Source: Sporolactobacillus shoreae
Lineage (GTDB): Bacteria; Bacillota; Bacilli; Bacillales; Sporolactobacillaceae
NCBI RefSeq assembly: GCF_004684935.1
Contig: NZ_SRJD01000016.1
Coordinates: 1 to 64,000 of the forward strand
Direction of reading: 5' to 3'
DNA: 64,000 nt
Position numbers and translations under genes: made by a program. The notes beneath the pieces were generated by a model. It saw nothing but the letters and a program-made list of their open reading frames with translations. It searched no databases and was not told the DNA's origin. Below, in pieces: positions 47,950 to 56,489 of this stretch; the first letter of the stretch is position 1, and each line of letters starts with the position of its first letter.

Positions 47950-50900
47950 GAGTCCTTGCCTCCTTTCTCCGTTAATTCCTTCAGAATGTGCTCGTCAGGA
48001 ATCTTTTTCAGCTGCCTGAATGCATTGCCAGGCTGCGACTGATCAAATTGGCAGACCGGTCTGTAAGGACAGAAGGTGCAGGGGATGCGCTCTTTCAGCT
48101 TGAAAGGGGCAATGCGGACATCGCCATCGGTAATTTTTTCTCCGATCTCAGTCATCCTATCTTTGGCGTAGTTCCGCAGGGCGCCGAATTGTTCCGGTGT
48201 GGCAAGAGAAGATCCTTTATAATAGCTGCCATCCCTTTTTATTCCGAATGGTGCGACCTCCGAGTGGCCGCCCGATGGCAAAAGATCGGTCAGTTTAAGA
48301 GCCTCTTCATCTTCAAGCAGCAGCCCTTTCATTTTGAATGTTTTATAGAGTTCGTCCTCAACCGCTTCAGATGAGATTTTTTTGTCCTGGATGAGTGAAG
48401 GATTATGCATATGAAAATATAAAACACCTGCCGGCTCTGCCTGAGTCCCCAGCCAATGTTTTGAATTCGTGATTGCGACATCAAGGTAAGCGAGCATCTG
48501 CAGAGCGAGTCCATAGTAGACATCATTCAGGTTCAGATCCTTCGCGCCCGACTTGTAATCAATGATTCTCAAAAGAAGCCGATGATTCGCGTCTTCCGCT
48601 TTATCCACACGGTCAATCCGGCCGACAATTTCCATTTTACATCCGTTATCCAACGAGAAGGCGAGCGGGGGAACGGGCTGTCCCGGTCCGAACGGGAGTT
48701 CCAGGCTTACCGGCGTAAAGCCGCTGACGCGCGCGTGACGGCTCATGACCCTGGCGACACGTGCGACTACCTGCTCCAGCTTGCGCTGCAGATAACGATA
48801 CCGGCCGGAACTCGACAGGATCTGGCGCTGAAGTCTCGGGGCAATCGCGTCCACTGTTCTTGCGGCAAGCCTGTCGCAGTCTTCCGGTGAAAGTTCCCCC
48901 CAGTCCCCGTGATTTTTCATGATCTCCTCTGTCATTTTTTTGACAGCGAGATGAAAAAGCTGGCCTATATCCGGCGCCGCAAGCTGAAAAACTTCCCTTT
49001 CCCTGAGCCTCAGGCCATATGAAGCGAACTGTGAAAAGGGACAGGCGCTGAAAAGTTCCATTCGCGAAACGCTGGCCTGAATCGTGTTGCCGTAAAGATC
49101 ACGTGCCATTGCCTTGCTCAGGTGTTCGTCATTTCGTGAAAACAACCCGGAAAGTATTTTTTTTGCTTTCGGTCCCCAATTTGTCTGAGGCGTAAACCAG
49201 TTATAGGCATCCCACCAGATGTCTGATATCCCATAGCCTCTCCGCCACTCCCTGATCTGAGTGGCAAGATAGCTGATCGTTTTTCGCGGTGAATTGATAA
49301 AACCGATCTGTTCGGATTCCGGCAATGAACGCGGCTCAGACAATGCGAGCCGGACGGGCAGATCCGGAAACAACCGGCGGAGTCGGCCGACCAGCGGCGA
49401 AGCTTTAAGCGCTTCACCGCCCTCCGAAGCAAGCGGGTATGAGAGGTACAGCCTTTCTTCAGGCATAGACAAAGCGCGGAATATCAATTCGTTTTCCCAG
49501 GCCATCTGCCCGTCATCATCGTCGGCGACATGCATCCCGCCTTCTTCAAGCGTCTTCCTGTCATCTCCTGAGAAAAGGCCCTGTTCCGATGGCTTGGAAG
49601 GAATCACACCTTCATTAACACCGAGGAGGAAAACAGCTCTTGGATTTGAAGATCTCATCCGGTCCATGCTGCCGACAAGAACCTGATCAAATGCCGGTGG
49701 AACCAGTGCAAATTCAAGACTGTCAAGGCCTGAACCAATAATTTGGGTAAAGAGCTCCCCACTTATCTTTGCATTGCCCGCCCCTTCCACGCACTGGTCG
49801 AACAAATCAATAACCGCCTTCCAGGCTTGTCCGTGTTCCCTGGACTCCTCCAGGCGTTGATCCTTTTCCGCTTTCTGAGCTAAATGTTCCAGTTTTGCGG
49901 GTACTGACAATCTGATCAGGAACTCATAAAGCGCTTCACATTTTCTGCGAACATCCTGAGCTTCTTTTAATTGCCCGGCTAACCAAGCGAGAGGTTCGGC
50001 CACTATTTTTCTCCAGTAATTAATCTTCTTCTGCGCGTCCTGTTCTCTGTCTGTCGACTCTACCTCGTTTTCTGAAAGGCCCCGATAAACGTGATAAGTC
50101 CATGGCTCCTTATCTGTCCACTTCTTTTCACCATAAATTCCGTAAGCCATAACATAATTTTCCAGTTGATCCATGGCCTCGCGGGCACCCTTGAGATCAC
50201 TGCCTGCCGGGATCAAGAGGTCGGTCTTCACACAGCGGAAAACAGGCTCGTAATGCCAGTTCTGCTGGAGGGTTTCCAGAACAGAACGGATCAATTCAAT
50301 AAGCGGATGATGTTTCATTGATTTTTTCCGGTCAATAAAAATAGGAATCCCATAATCGGTAAAGACAGTTTCAATCAAATCCCGGTAACTGTCCAGATCA
50401 CGAACCAGCACTGTTATATCCCTGAAGTGGAGATTCCTGTCCCGGGCAAGCCCGATCAGATTTCTTGCGGCCTGTTCCACCTCTTCACGGCGGTTAACCG
50501 CTTCGGTAAGAACAATCCCTTCAGATGAAGTACCTTCTTTAACAGCATGATCCCCAAAGTTTAGATTTAGAGCTCTAAGCCCTGACGTTTTCGCTCGGAC
50601 GACCTCATTCTTAGTTAAAATGGGCTCAACAGTGAGGTGCTGATTTTCAGCGGCTTCTTTCAACTGGAGATAAAGCAAAGCCGGATGCCTGAAAGCGGAA
50701 AATTCATCAGGAAGCCGGTCATAAGCTTTGTCGGAACCAAGAATCACCGTGACGCGCCGGCAGGCACCCATCAGTTGTGCCACGACGAGCTGTTCTTCAG
50801 GCGTCATGGTCTGAAAACCGTCAATCCATACTTCGGCCTCTCTCAAAAACTTTGTTTCGGCGATTTTCCCGGCCATCAGGTTTAAATAGTCGTCACTGTC

Positions 50901-51431
50901 CACATATTTCCCTTCAAGGGCTTCTTCGAACGATTGATAGACAACAGACAGATCGTGAAGTTTATCTTTCAGCAGCAAATCATCCGCCGGAGCAGATTCC
51001 GACTGCGTTGCAATTTGTTCTGGTGTCAGGCAATAGTGTTTGAATTCGGCGATTGTATCTCCCAGCAGGCTGTAAAAACCCGTTTGCTCCGAGGCTTTCC
51101 GGAACAAACGCAGTACCTTTTTATTTTCTTCCACAACCTTCCGCAGCAGCATCGCAAGTCCCACAGAATTCAGATGAATACGGGTCATTCCGCCTGACTG
51201 CTGGAGAACGCGGAGCGCCAGCCGTGGCATGCTGTAAACATTCAGCCGGGTCATTCCGCCTAATCCGGGTGTGCCGGCAAATGCGTATTCCATACCGAAT
51301 GTCATATGCTCCGGAACGATATAGATCAGCGGAGACCCTGAAGGATTTTCACGAAGGCGTGTCCGGACTTCTTCCATGCACAATGCTGTTTTTCCAGTTC
51401 CGGGCCTTCCAAGAATAAAACGCACCGACAT
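47946..51431 (-). CDS. addB: ATP-dependent helicase/deoxyribonuclease subunit B
   Basis: An 1161-residue AddB with an N-terminal Walker A (LGRPGTGKTAL, residues 7-17), inactive-helicase-like middle and a C-terminal RecB-type nuclease (LRIIDYKSGAKDLNL near residue 960). Four cysteines of the iron-sulfur clasp are visible: one in LFSACPFSQF and three in IPCTFCPYRPVCQF. I use ATG 51431 because GGGAGGATTGAAG precedes it. First gene of addB-addA-sbcD-sbcC, with a LexA box at its promoter. Confidence 0.96.
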   Translation of the reverse strand: MSVRFILGRPGTGKTALCMEEVRTRLRENPSGSPLIYIVPEHMTFGMEYAFAGTPGLGGMTRLNVYSMPRLALRVLQQSGGMTRIHLNSVGLAMLLRKVVEENKKVLRLFRKASEQTGFYSLLGDTIAEFKHYCLTPEQIATQSESAPADDLLLKDKLHDLSVVYQSFEEALEGKYVDSDDYLNLMAGKIAETKFLREAEVWIDGFQTMTPEEQLVVAQLMGACRRVTVILGSDKAYDRLPDEFSAFRHPALLYLQLKEAAENQHLTVEPILTKNEVVRAKTSGLRALNLNFGDHAVKEGTSSEGIVLTEAVNRREEVEQAARNLIGLARDRNLHFRDITVLVRDLDSYRDLIETVFTDYGIPIFIDRKKSMKHHPLIELIRSVLETLQQNWHYEPVFRCVKTDLLIPAGSDLKGAREAMDQLENYVMAYGIYGEKKWTDKEPWTYHVYRGLSENEVESTDREQDAQKKINYWRKIVAEPLAWLAGQLKEAQDVRRKCEALYEFLIRLSVPAKLEHLAQKAEKDQRLEESREHGQAWKAVIDLFDQCVEGAGNAKISGELFTQIIGSGLDSLEFALVPPAFDQVLVGSMDRMRSSNPRAVFLLGVNEGVIPSKPSEQGLFSGDDRKTLEEGGMHVADDDDGQMAWENELIFRALSMPEERLYLSYPLASEGGEALKASPLVGRLRRLFPDLPVRLALSEPRSLPESEQIGFINSPRKTISYLATQIREWRRGYGISDIWWDAYNWFTPQTNWGPKAKKILSGLFSRNDEHLSKAMARDLYGNTIQASVSRMELFSACPFSQFASYGLRLREREVFQLAAPDIGQLFHLAVKKMTEEIMKNHGDWGELSPEDCDRLAARTVDAIAPRLQRQILSSSGRYRYLQRKLEQVVARVARVMSRHARVSGFTPVSLELPFGPGQPVPPLAFSLDNGCKMEIVGRIDRVDKAEDANHRLLLRIIDYKSGAKDLNLNDVYYGLALQMLAYLDVAITNSKHWLGTQAEPAGVLYFHMHNPSLIQDKKISSEAVEDELYKTFKMKGLLLEDEEALKLTDLLPSGGHSEVAPFGIKRDGSYYKGSSLATPEQFGALRNYAKDRMTEIGEKITDGDVRIAPFKLKERIPCTFCPYRPVCQFDQSQPGNAFRQLKKIPDEHILKELTEKGGKDS

Positions 51432-51470
51432 CTTCAATCCTCCCAATCAGACGACAATATTCATTCTCTA

Positions 51471-51497
51471 ATTATACCATACTAAGAACATTTGTTC
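51471..51497 (-). promoter_or_regulatory. addB: addBA-sbcDC promoter with LexA box
   Basis: On the minus strand an extended -10, TGGTATAAT (TATAAT at 51471-51476), lies about 40 bp before addB. The 12-bp palindrome GAACATTTGTTC arms (51486-51497, GAAC-N4-GTTC) cover its -35 region. These arms are the core of the Gram-positive LexA/DinR operator, so the unit is probably induced by DNA damage. Confidence 0.8.
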
Positions 51498-51519
51498 CTT
51501 TTGTTTTCTAAATAGAAAA

Positions 51520-52299
51520 TCACCTGAAGAAAAACGTCAGCCAGTCGATCATCGGCTTCCACAGGCCAGGATATTCTTTCAGTATCAGTTTCCTGACCTG
51601 TACAGATGTCAGATCACTCAGATCTTTCGTATGGGTGACAATCCTGATGACACCGTGCGGCGATTGCCCGATTGCGATGTGTCCCTCCGCGTAGCCACCG
51701 ATTGCGACATGCGAGGCAATAGCCGTCCCGCCAATCGAAAACACACCAACTGATAAACCGCCTAGGGACAAAACACCGATGGCGAGACCACCTATTGCGA
51801 GCGCTCCGATCGACAGTCCGCCCACAGCAAGAATTAGCCCTAAAACGATTCCGCCGAATCCAAGAAAACCGGCGGACAGACCTCCCAGACATAATCCACC
51901 CAAAGAAATGCCCCCGATAGAAAGAGCACCTATAGATACAGTGCCGATGGCTAAAATTCCTTTTGCCACACAAAATCCCGGACCAAGATTGATGTGAACA
52001 AGCGGAAGGCCGAAAAGCGTTCTTTTGCTTTTGAATTCATAGCGCCACGCATCGTAATAAGTGCCCGGATCATTTTCCTGATGCCTTTCAACCTCAATAG
52101 AAAGTTCATCTCTGATCAATTTGTCAGTTGATACACCAAATAAATCGCTGAAGACGATCAGCTTGTCCTTGTCAGGATCGGATTGACCGGATTCCCACTT
52201 CGAAACGGCCTGTCTTGAAACACCAACGATCTCGGCCAACTTCTCTTGAGACATGCCTTGCTTCTTTCTCAGTGACTGCATTTTTTCGTGAAAGTTCAT
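51520..52299 (-). CDS. XRE-type regulator with glycine-rich six-residue-repeat C-terminal domain
   Basis: A 259-residue protein: Xre/Cro HTH at residues 4-60 (LRKKQGMSQEKLAEIVGVSRQAVSKWESGQSDPD), a linker with TLFGLPLVHINLG, then about 100 residues of repeats such as IGALSIGGISLGGLCLGGLS with a period near six. The spacing suggests a beta-solenoid or a tightly packed hydrophobic, perhaps membrane-associated, rod. Similar fusions occur in Bacillota but I know no defined function. ATG 52299 chosen (GGAGG 8 nt before); a GTG nine bases upstream overlaps the ribosome site. It follows the addB promoter region, read in the same direction as addB. Confidence 0.85.
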   Translation of the reverse strand: MNFHEKMQSLRKKQGMSQEKLAEIVGVSRQAVSKWESGQSDPDKDKLIVFSDLFGVSTDKLIRDELSIEVERHQENDPGTYYDAWRYEFKSKRTLFGLPLVHINLGPGFCVAKGILAIGTVSIGALSIGGISLGGLCLGGLSAGFLGFGGIVLGLILAVGGLSIGALAIGGLAIGVLSLGGLSVGVFSIGGTAIASHVAIGGYAEGHIAIGQSPHGVIRIVTHTKDLSDLTSVQVRKLILKEYPGLWKPMIDWLTFFFR

Positions 52300-52556
52300 G
52301 GTTGTCACCTCCCATTCAAGAGTATAAATTTCTATCGCACATGACTACCAACCGTTGCTGACAATCTGTCAACCGGCAGTTGCGTTAACAATTTCAGGGC
52401 TTTTTTTACATTATCACATGAAAAGCAGCCAAAAGAGAGCCGGAATATAATAAACATTCATTCGGCCTTTTTCATTTTGAACAAATTACCGAAACCATGT
52501 AACATTTACCGTGAATCAAACGTTGTTTTTGTGTACGCAGCGAAGGGGGAGCACAG

Positions 52557-53222
52557 GTGGAGAGGAATTTGGATGAATTATACCGCAATTTTGCAAAACC
52601 CCTCTACTTTTATTTGCTAAAACTGTCAGGCTCCCCACATTTGGCTGAAGATTTAACGCAAGAAACTTTTGTCAGAGCCACGATCTCTTTGTCGTCTGTT
52701 CAGCATCACGAAAACATCAGAGCATGGCTCTTAAAAACGGCTAGAAACGCTTATCTGGATGAATGGAGAAAACGCGAAAAGCGAAAATGGATTCCCTTTG
52801 CAGAATCACTGCTTAATCAAAGAGAAATGCTCAGCCCATATGGCTTGCCTGAAGATGAAGCGATAAAAGCGGAAAATCAAAAAGATGTCGAGCGACTGTT
52901 AAGCTGTCTTCCAGAAATTTATCGTTCCGCTATCTATTTGCGAGAAATAGAGGGACTGAGCTATACGGAAATTCAAAAAGCACTCGATTTAACGGAAGGT
53001 CAAGTAAAAGTCACCTTGCACCGAGCAAAAAAGAAATTAGCACATCTGATGGAAAGTAAAAGTTGGAGGAGTGAACTACTCACCATTGAAATGGTAAGCT
53101 TCTGGGAACACCGTTCGCTTACTTTGAGAAGACCAAAGCAGAGGCCACGGCTGTTAACCAGGGCTCATCCCGAGCCCACAGACGTCTTGCTCAGCCAAAA
53201 GCGAGACGTTCAATATTTTTAG
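52557..53222 (+). CDS. ECF sigma factor, 3' end displaced by an IS element
   Basis: An RNA polymerase sigma-70 factor of the ECF group: region 2 YRNFAKPLYFYLLKLSGSPHLAEDLTQETFVRA (residues 9-42) and region 4 LPEIYRSAIYLREIEGLSYTEIQKALDLTEGQVKVTLHRAKKKL (about 120-165). GTG start behind AAGGGGGA. The first 171 codons (to 53069) are native; about 50 further residues are read out of the TnpB element until a chance stop. Joining 53070 to 54499 restores a 175-residue protein whose TGA overlaps the anti-sigma start. The tail is after region 4, so the sigma factor may still work. Confidence 0.88.
   Translation: MERNLDELYRNFAKPLYFYLLKLSGSPHLAEDLTQETFVRATISLSSVQHHENIRAWLLKTARNAYLDEWRKREKRKWIPFAESLLNQREMLSPYGLPEDEAIKAENQKDVERLLSCLPEIYRSAIYLREIEGLSYTEIQKALDLTEGQVKVTLHRAKKKLAHLMESKSWRSELLTIEMVSFWEHRSLTLRRPKQRPRLLTRAHPEPTDVLLSQKRDVQYF
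53071..53190 (-). ncRNA. Probable omegaRNA 3' scaffold of TnpB
   Basis: Sequence between the tnpB stop and the right end holds hairpins typical of omegaRNA, e.g. GGGCTCATCCCGAGCCC (53161-53177) and a CGTCT/AGACG stem around 53179-53210. By family knowledge the RNA starts inside the tnpB 3' end and continues past the element border, so its guide would be the flanking minus-strand bases TCCTCCAACTTTTACTTTCC (53070 downward), i.e. the sigma gene end. Confidence 0.65.
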
Positions 53223-54348
53223 CCGCATTGACATCCCGGTCGTGGTGCGTGCCACATTGTGGGCAGGTCCATTCTCTCACGTTGAGGGGTTTCTTCCCAT
53301 CGTCATGCCCGCACGTGGAACAGATCTGTGACGTTTTGTACGGATTCACAAGCTTGAGCTCTTTGCCGTACCACGCACACTTATAGATGAGCAGCCGCCG
53401 GAGCTCCCCCCATGCCTGGTTGACGATTGCCCGGGCGAGTGCATGATTCCGAAGCAGATTTTTGGTTCTTAAGTTCTCTAGGGCGATCCGGTCATACGTC
53501 TTCACGAGTTCGGTCGTCAATTTATGAAGCTTGTCCATCCGCTGGTTCGCTATTTTTTCATGAATCAGAGCGACTTGAAGGCGGGCTTTGGTTACGTTTT
53601 TAAAATCCGCCAGGATGCGGGGTACGGGCACCTTTTGGTGGTGGTCCCAGGCAATGGCTTTTTTCGCCAATTGCTGCCGTCGAGCCAGTTTTCGCTGCCA
53701 GAGCCGGAGCTTACGGGCTAAGCCTTGATCAAAATGAGTGGTCGGCGATCGGAGATCCTCCACGGAACCAATGAGCAGGTCTTTCACGCCTAAATCACAA
53801 CCGATGGTTTGGCCGGTTTTGGGGAAGGCTTGATTTTCGCCTTCCACGGTTAAGACGGCAAAGTATTTTCCTGTCGGCGTGCGGCTCAGGGTGACTTGTC
53901 TGATCGTTTCGGAGAGCCGCTGTCCTGCTTTAAAGCGAAGGATCCCCAGTTTCGGCAGGCGAATCCCATGATGGCCGACGGGCTGGATGTTGCCCTTCAC
54001 AAATTTCGAGGTGTAGCTTTGCTTGAAGGCGTGTTTGGCTTTGAACTTGGGATGCCCTTTTTCTTTTTTAAAGAACGCGTGAAAGGCGTCTATTAAATGC
54101 TGATTGGTGACCTGCAGGCTGGTGCTCTCTGCTTCTTTAAGAAAGGGATGTTCCTTTTTCAGCAAAGGAAGCAGGTTGTTCAGCGCATACGCAGTCAAAA
54201 AAGAAGCCTTGGGATTATTTTCATGCCGCTCCTCGAGCATCGCCAGCATCTGATTCCAAACAAAACGCGCACAGCCAAAGTTTTGAGCCAATTGCTGGCG
54301 TTGCTGTTTGTTGGGATAGATTCTCAATTTCAAGCCCTTCGTAACCAT
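53191..54348 (-). CDS. tnpB: RNA-guided endonuclease TnpB
   Basis: An intact 385-residue TnpB. RuvC residues are Asp185 (GCDLGVKD), Glu291 (IALENLRTKNL) and Asp372 (HDRDVNAAKNI). A four-Cys zinc ribbon lies in the RuvC insertion: C343/C346 (CSTCG) and C362/C365 (CPQCG). N-terminal GLKLRIYPNKQQRQQL is the family start, with SD GGGAGGTGAG and a TTGAAA/TATAAT-like promoter in the element left end. By family knowledge it cuts the empty donor site under omegaRNA guidance and so helps keep the element. All catalytic residues are present, so it should be active. Confidence 0.96.
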   Translation of the reverse strand: MVTKGLKLRIYPNKQQRQQLAQNFGCARFVWNQMLAMLEERHENNPKASFLTAYALNNLLPLLKKEHPFLKEAESTSLQVTNQHLIDAFHAFFKKEKGHPKFKAKHAFKQSYTSKFVKGNIQPVGHHGIRLPKLGILRFKAGQRLSETIRQVTLSRTPTGKYFAVLTVEGENQAFPKTGQTIGCDLGVKDLLIGSVEDLRSPTTHFDQGLARKLRLWQRKLARRQQLAKKAIAWDHHQKVPVPRILADFKNVTKARLQVALIHEKIANQRMDKLHKLTTELVKTYDRIALENLRTKNLLRNHALARAIVNQAWGELRRLLIYKCAWYGKELKLVNPYKTSQICSTCGHDDGKKPLNVREWTCPQCGTHHDRDVNAAKNIERLAFG

Positions 54349-54504
54349 GGTCTCACCTCCCTTCGGAAATGATTATAGCACATTCGTTCTCATTTCAACA
54401 CGGGATTGAGAGGTTATCTCTTGTCAGTACGGGATTGCCCAAGACGCAGATAAAACTCGTCATTAAAATGACGGAGTTTTATCTGCTGGCAACCCTTAAT
54501 AAAA

Positions 54505-55506
54505 ATGACTGAATGGACCAAAGACAAGGAAAAGAGGATACTACTTAAATACCGGCTGACGTTAACTTTCCGTATCCTTCGTATACTACTCTTCTGCTTT
54601 CTGCTATATGCTGGTTATTCATTGATCACCAATTTTATCTTTCGGCAGACAAACATGTCTGACAAGCACGTATTCTATAGTGAACTTGCGCTCGATTGGA
54701 CACAGCCAAATCTTCAGGCAGATCTGGGAGGCACCGTCAATAAAGAAATCACGCCGTTCTGGACACAAAAAATTTCGTACTCCGTGTATCGGGTTATTGG
54801 CACTAAATCATACTACGCCGGGGAGGTTTCGATTAACAAACCGGTTCTGACATCATTCGCAAACATGCAAATCAAACTTAATCCTCAAAATAATCAAGAG
54901 GACCGATACGTTTTTTCTTTGCCTGAAAACCCAAAAACCGGAAAAAAATATAATGTCCGCTTAACCGACCCATCAGTCTGGGATGTACTAAATAAGGTAG
55001 ATCAAGGAACCGTCGCCGATATGTCCTTCTCAACAACTCGGTATCTTTCACCTGAGGAATTGATTAAACTGCTTAAGCCCTATGATCTTCATATTCTATG
55101 GATGCCGATTTATACGGGTGAATTGAAAAACTTTGATCCGGGCTATGCGGGTTCATCAGACACACTTTCTGTTCCAAACTTTGGCCTGGCGGGTGGTCGT
55201 GGAAAGGATGGAAGCGGACAGTGGAAAGATACCGATTTGAGAGAAGAAAGCCTTAAACAAAGTGAAGGATCAATGCTCAAGAATATGAAAAATTTATTAA
55301 AAAATGAATCGAAGACCTATTATGAGTCTTTTTTAGGCTTGTACTATTTGCCTGAACGCTATGGTTATCTGCAAAAGAACGGTTTTCAAGCTTATGGCGC
55401 CGTAGTTACGGGACCGGTTAAGGAGTTGCTGAAATTAAAAAATGTAAAAGAAATCCGCGATCCAAAGCTTGGCGATTTGGAGTTCTGGAATTGGGAAAAC
55501 GAATGA
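54505..55506 (+). CDS. Membrane anti-sigma factor (sigma-factor regulator domains)
   Basis: A 333-residue protein with a short cytoplasmic N-terminus (EWTKDKEKRILLKYRLTLTFR), one membrane segment (about residues 25-48) and a large extracytoplasmic region. This fits the Sigma_reg_N / Sigma_reg_C type of anti-sigma factor encoded next to ECF sigma genes in Bacillales. The ATG is the native one, but its ribosome site (TTGGAGGA) is now 1.4 kb away on the other side of the TnpB element and no replacement is visible just upstream. Expression may be lowered, which would leave the sigma factor less restrained. Confidence 0.82.
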   Translation: MTEWTKDKEKRILLKYRLTLTFRILRILLFCFLLYAGYSLITNFIFRQTNMSDKHVFYSELALDWTQPNLQADLGGTVNKEITPFWTQKISYSVYRVIGTKSYYAGEVSINKPVLTSFANMQIKLNPQNNQEDRYVFSLPENPKTGKKYNVRLTDPSVWDVLNKVDQGTVADMSFSTTRYLSPEELIKLLKPYDLHILWMPIYTGELKNFDPGYAGSSDTLSVPNFGLAGGRGKDGSGQWKDTDLREESLKQSEGSMLKNMKNLLKNESKTYYESFLGLYYLPERYGYLQKNGFQAYGAVVTGPVKELLKLKNVKEIRDPKLGDLEFWNWENE

Positions 55507-55613
55507 AGTGTGAGGTTAAAAGATTACGACTGGATTTTTTCAGAGATTAGACCACTCGGGTTGAAAGTACTTTTAAACATTTGTCCGGAGTTAAGCGAAG
55601 ACTGTTCTTGATG

Positions 55614-55651
55614 TAAAAAAAGCAGAATGAGAGCTTGCTTTTCATCCTGCT
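55614..55651 (-). terminator. Terminator of ppiB-yqgV
   Basis: AGCAGGATGA / TCATTCTGCT stem (one G-U pair) followed by a minus-strand run of six to seven T. It also lies downstream of the anti-sigma gene. Confidence 0.8.
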
Positions 55652-55709
55652 TCATTAATAGTCGGTGATGTCTAAATCCCCGACTGCCTTTTTTAATTTG
55701 TGTCTTTTG

Positions 55710-56003
55710 TTAATCTTCCCGATATTTACCGACCTTTTCTTCAATCGACGTTCCCTGCGGACGGAAATGGATCTTCACTTCTGCCGCAACTTCATCGGCG
55801 CCGGCTTCAACCGTCGCATAGATCGTCTGTTTCACAACTTCCAGCAAGTCATCCAGCTCACCCTCGAGTACGGTTTCCAGTGCGTCGACTTCGTACTTCA
55901 CACCGGACTTCTGAATAGCTTCAATCGCTTTATCCACTAATGCATAAGTATCCTTATCCTTTGAAAATGGAAGAATCTGCAGCCCGACATTACTTTTTGG
56001 CAT
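55710..56003 (-). CDS. MTH1187/YqgV-family thiamine-binding protein
   Basis: A 97-residue single-domain protein (NVGLQILPFSKDKDTYALVDKAI, then YEVDALETVLEGELDDLLEVV) of the UPF0045/DUF77 family, small ferredoxin-like folds shown in some members to bind thiamine or related compounds. Function in the cell is not settled. ATG 56003 chosen because GGGAGGAG precedes it. It follows ppiB by 23 bp and shares its terminator, so the two form an operon. Confidence 0.85.
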   Translation of the reverse strand: MPKSNVGLQILPFSKDKDTYALVDKAIEAIQKSGVKYEVDALETVLEGELDDLLEVVKQTIYATVEAGADEVAAEVKIHFRPQGTSIEEKVGKYRED

Positions 56004-56026
56004 GACGTATGCTCCTCCCTGCTCTT

Positions 56027-56464
56027 TTACTCTTCGTCCCAAACTTTAACTTCGGTCATAATGTCGCCATTGTGCATCGCCAGAACGGTATCAAGACCTT
56101 CAGTGACTTGTCCAAAAACGGTGTGTACGCCGTCCAGATGTGGTTGAGGTGCGTGCACTATAAAAAACTGACAGGAACCAGTGTCGCGGCCTGCATGAGC
56201 CATCGAAAGTGCTCCTGCGACATGCTTATGCGGATTGCCATCCGTTTCACATTTTATTGTATAGCCTGCGTCACCCATTCCTGTGCCCGTCGGATCGCCG
56301 CCCTGGCTGACAAATCCGGGGATGACGCGGTGGAAAGTCAGACCGTTATAGAAGCCTGAATTGGCAAGTTTTTCAAAATTAGCTACTGTATTCGGCGCTT
56401 CGCCCGGGAAAAAATCAATTTTAATGACCGCACCGTCTTCCATTTTAATCGAACCTTTTTTCAT
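56027..56464 (-). CDS. ppiB: Peptidyl-prolyl cis-trans isomerase B (cyclophilin)
   Basis: A 145-residue cytosolic cyclophilin that speeds proline isomerisation during folding. Active-site blocks [19 protein letters not shown] (catalytic Arg, Phe, Gln), [16 protein letters not shown] and [11 protein letters not shown] are intact. AAGGAGGAG precedes the ATG. The sequence is of normal length for Bacillota PpiB, with no signal peptide. Confidence 0.95.
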   Translation of the reverse strand: MKKGSIKMEDGAVIKIDFFPGEAPNTVANFEKLANSGFYNGLTFHRVIPGFVSQGGDPTGTGMGDAGYTIKCETDGNPHKHVAGALSMAHAGRDTGSCQFFIVHAPQPHLDGVHTVFGQVTEGLDTVLAMHNGDIMTEVKVWDEE

Positions 56465-56489
56465 ATAAACTCCTCCTTATTCTTCCATA

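Larger units (their letters stand above)
53071..54498 (-). mobile_element. IS200/IS605-family element carrying only tnpB (IS1341 type)
   Basis: The element is read on the minus strand. Its right end is at 53071 (minus-strand ...GTGAGTAGTTCAC) next to a subterminal hairpin ACCATTGAAATGGT (53082-53095). Its left end is at 54498, with a 12-bp inverted repeat CAGATAAAACTC (54447-54485) inside. No tnpA is present. The 5 bases before the left end on the element strand are TTTAT, a plausible target/TAM pentamer of the kind reported for TnpB elements of Geobacillus. Boundaries come from the reconstructed sigma/anti-sigma junction; an error of one or two bases is possible. Confidence 0.85.

Noticed and set aside
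53070-53222. Last 50 residues of the sigma ORF as a native C-terminal extension
   Set aside because: They are coded by the right end of the TnpB element; the reconstructed gene stops at residue 175.
54447-54485. CAGATAAAACTC inverted repeat as the terminator of the sigma gene
   Set aside because: It has an AT-rich stem and no T-run, and lies inside the element left end; it fits an IS200/IS605 subterminal hairpin better.
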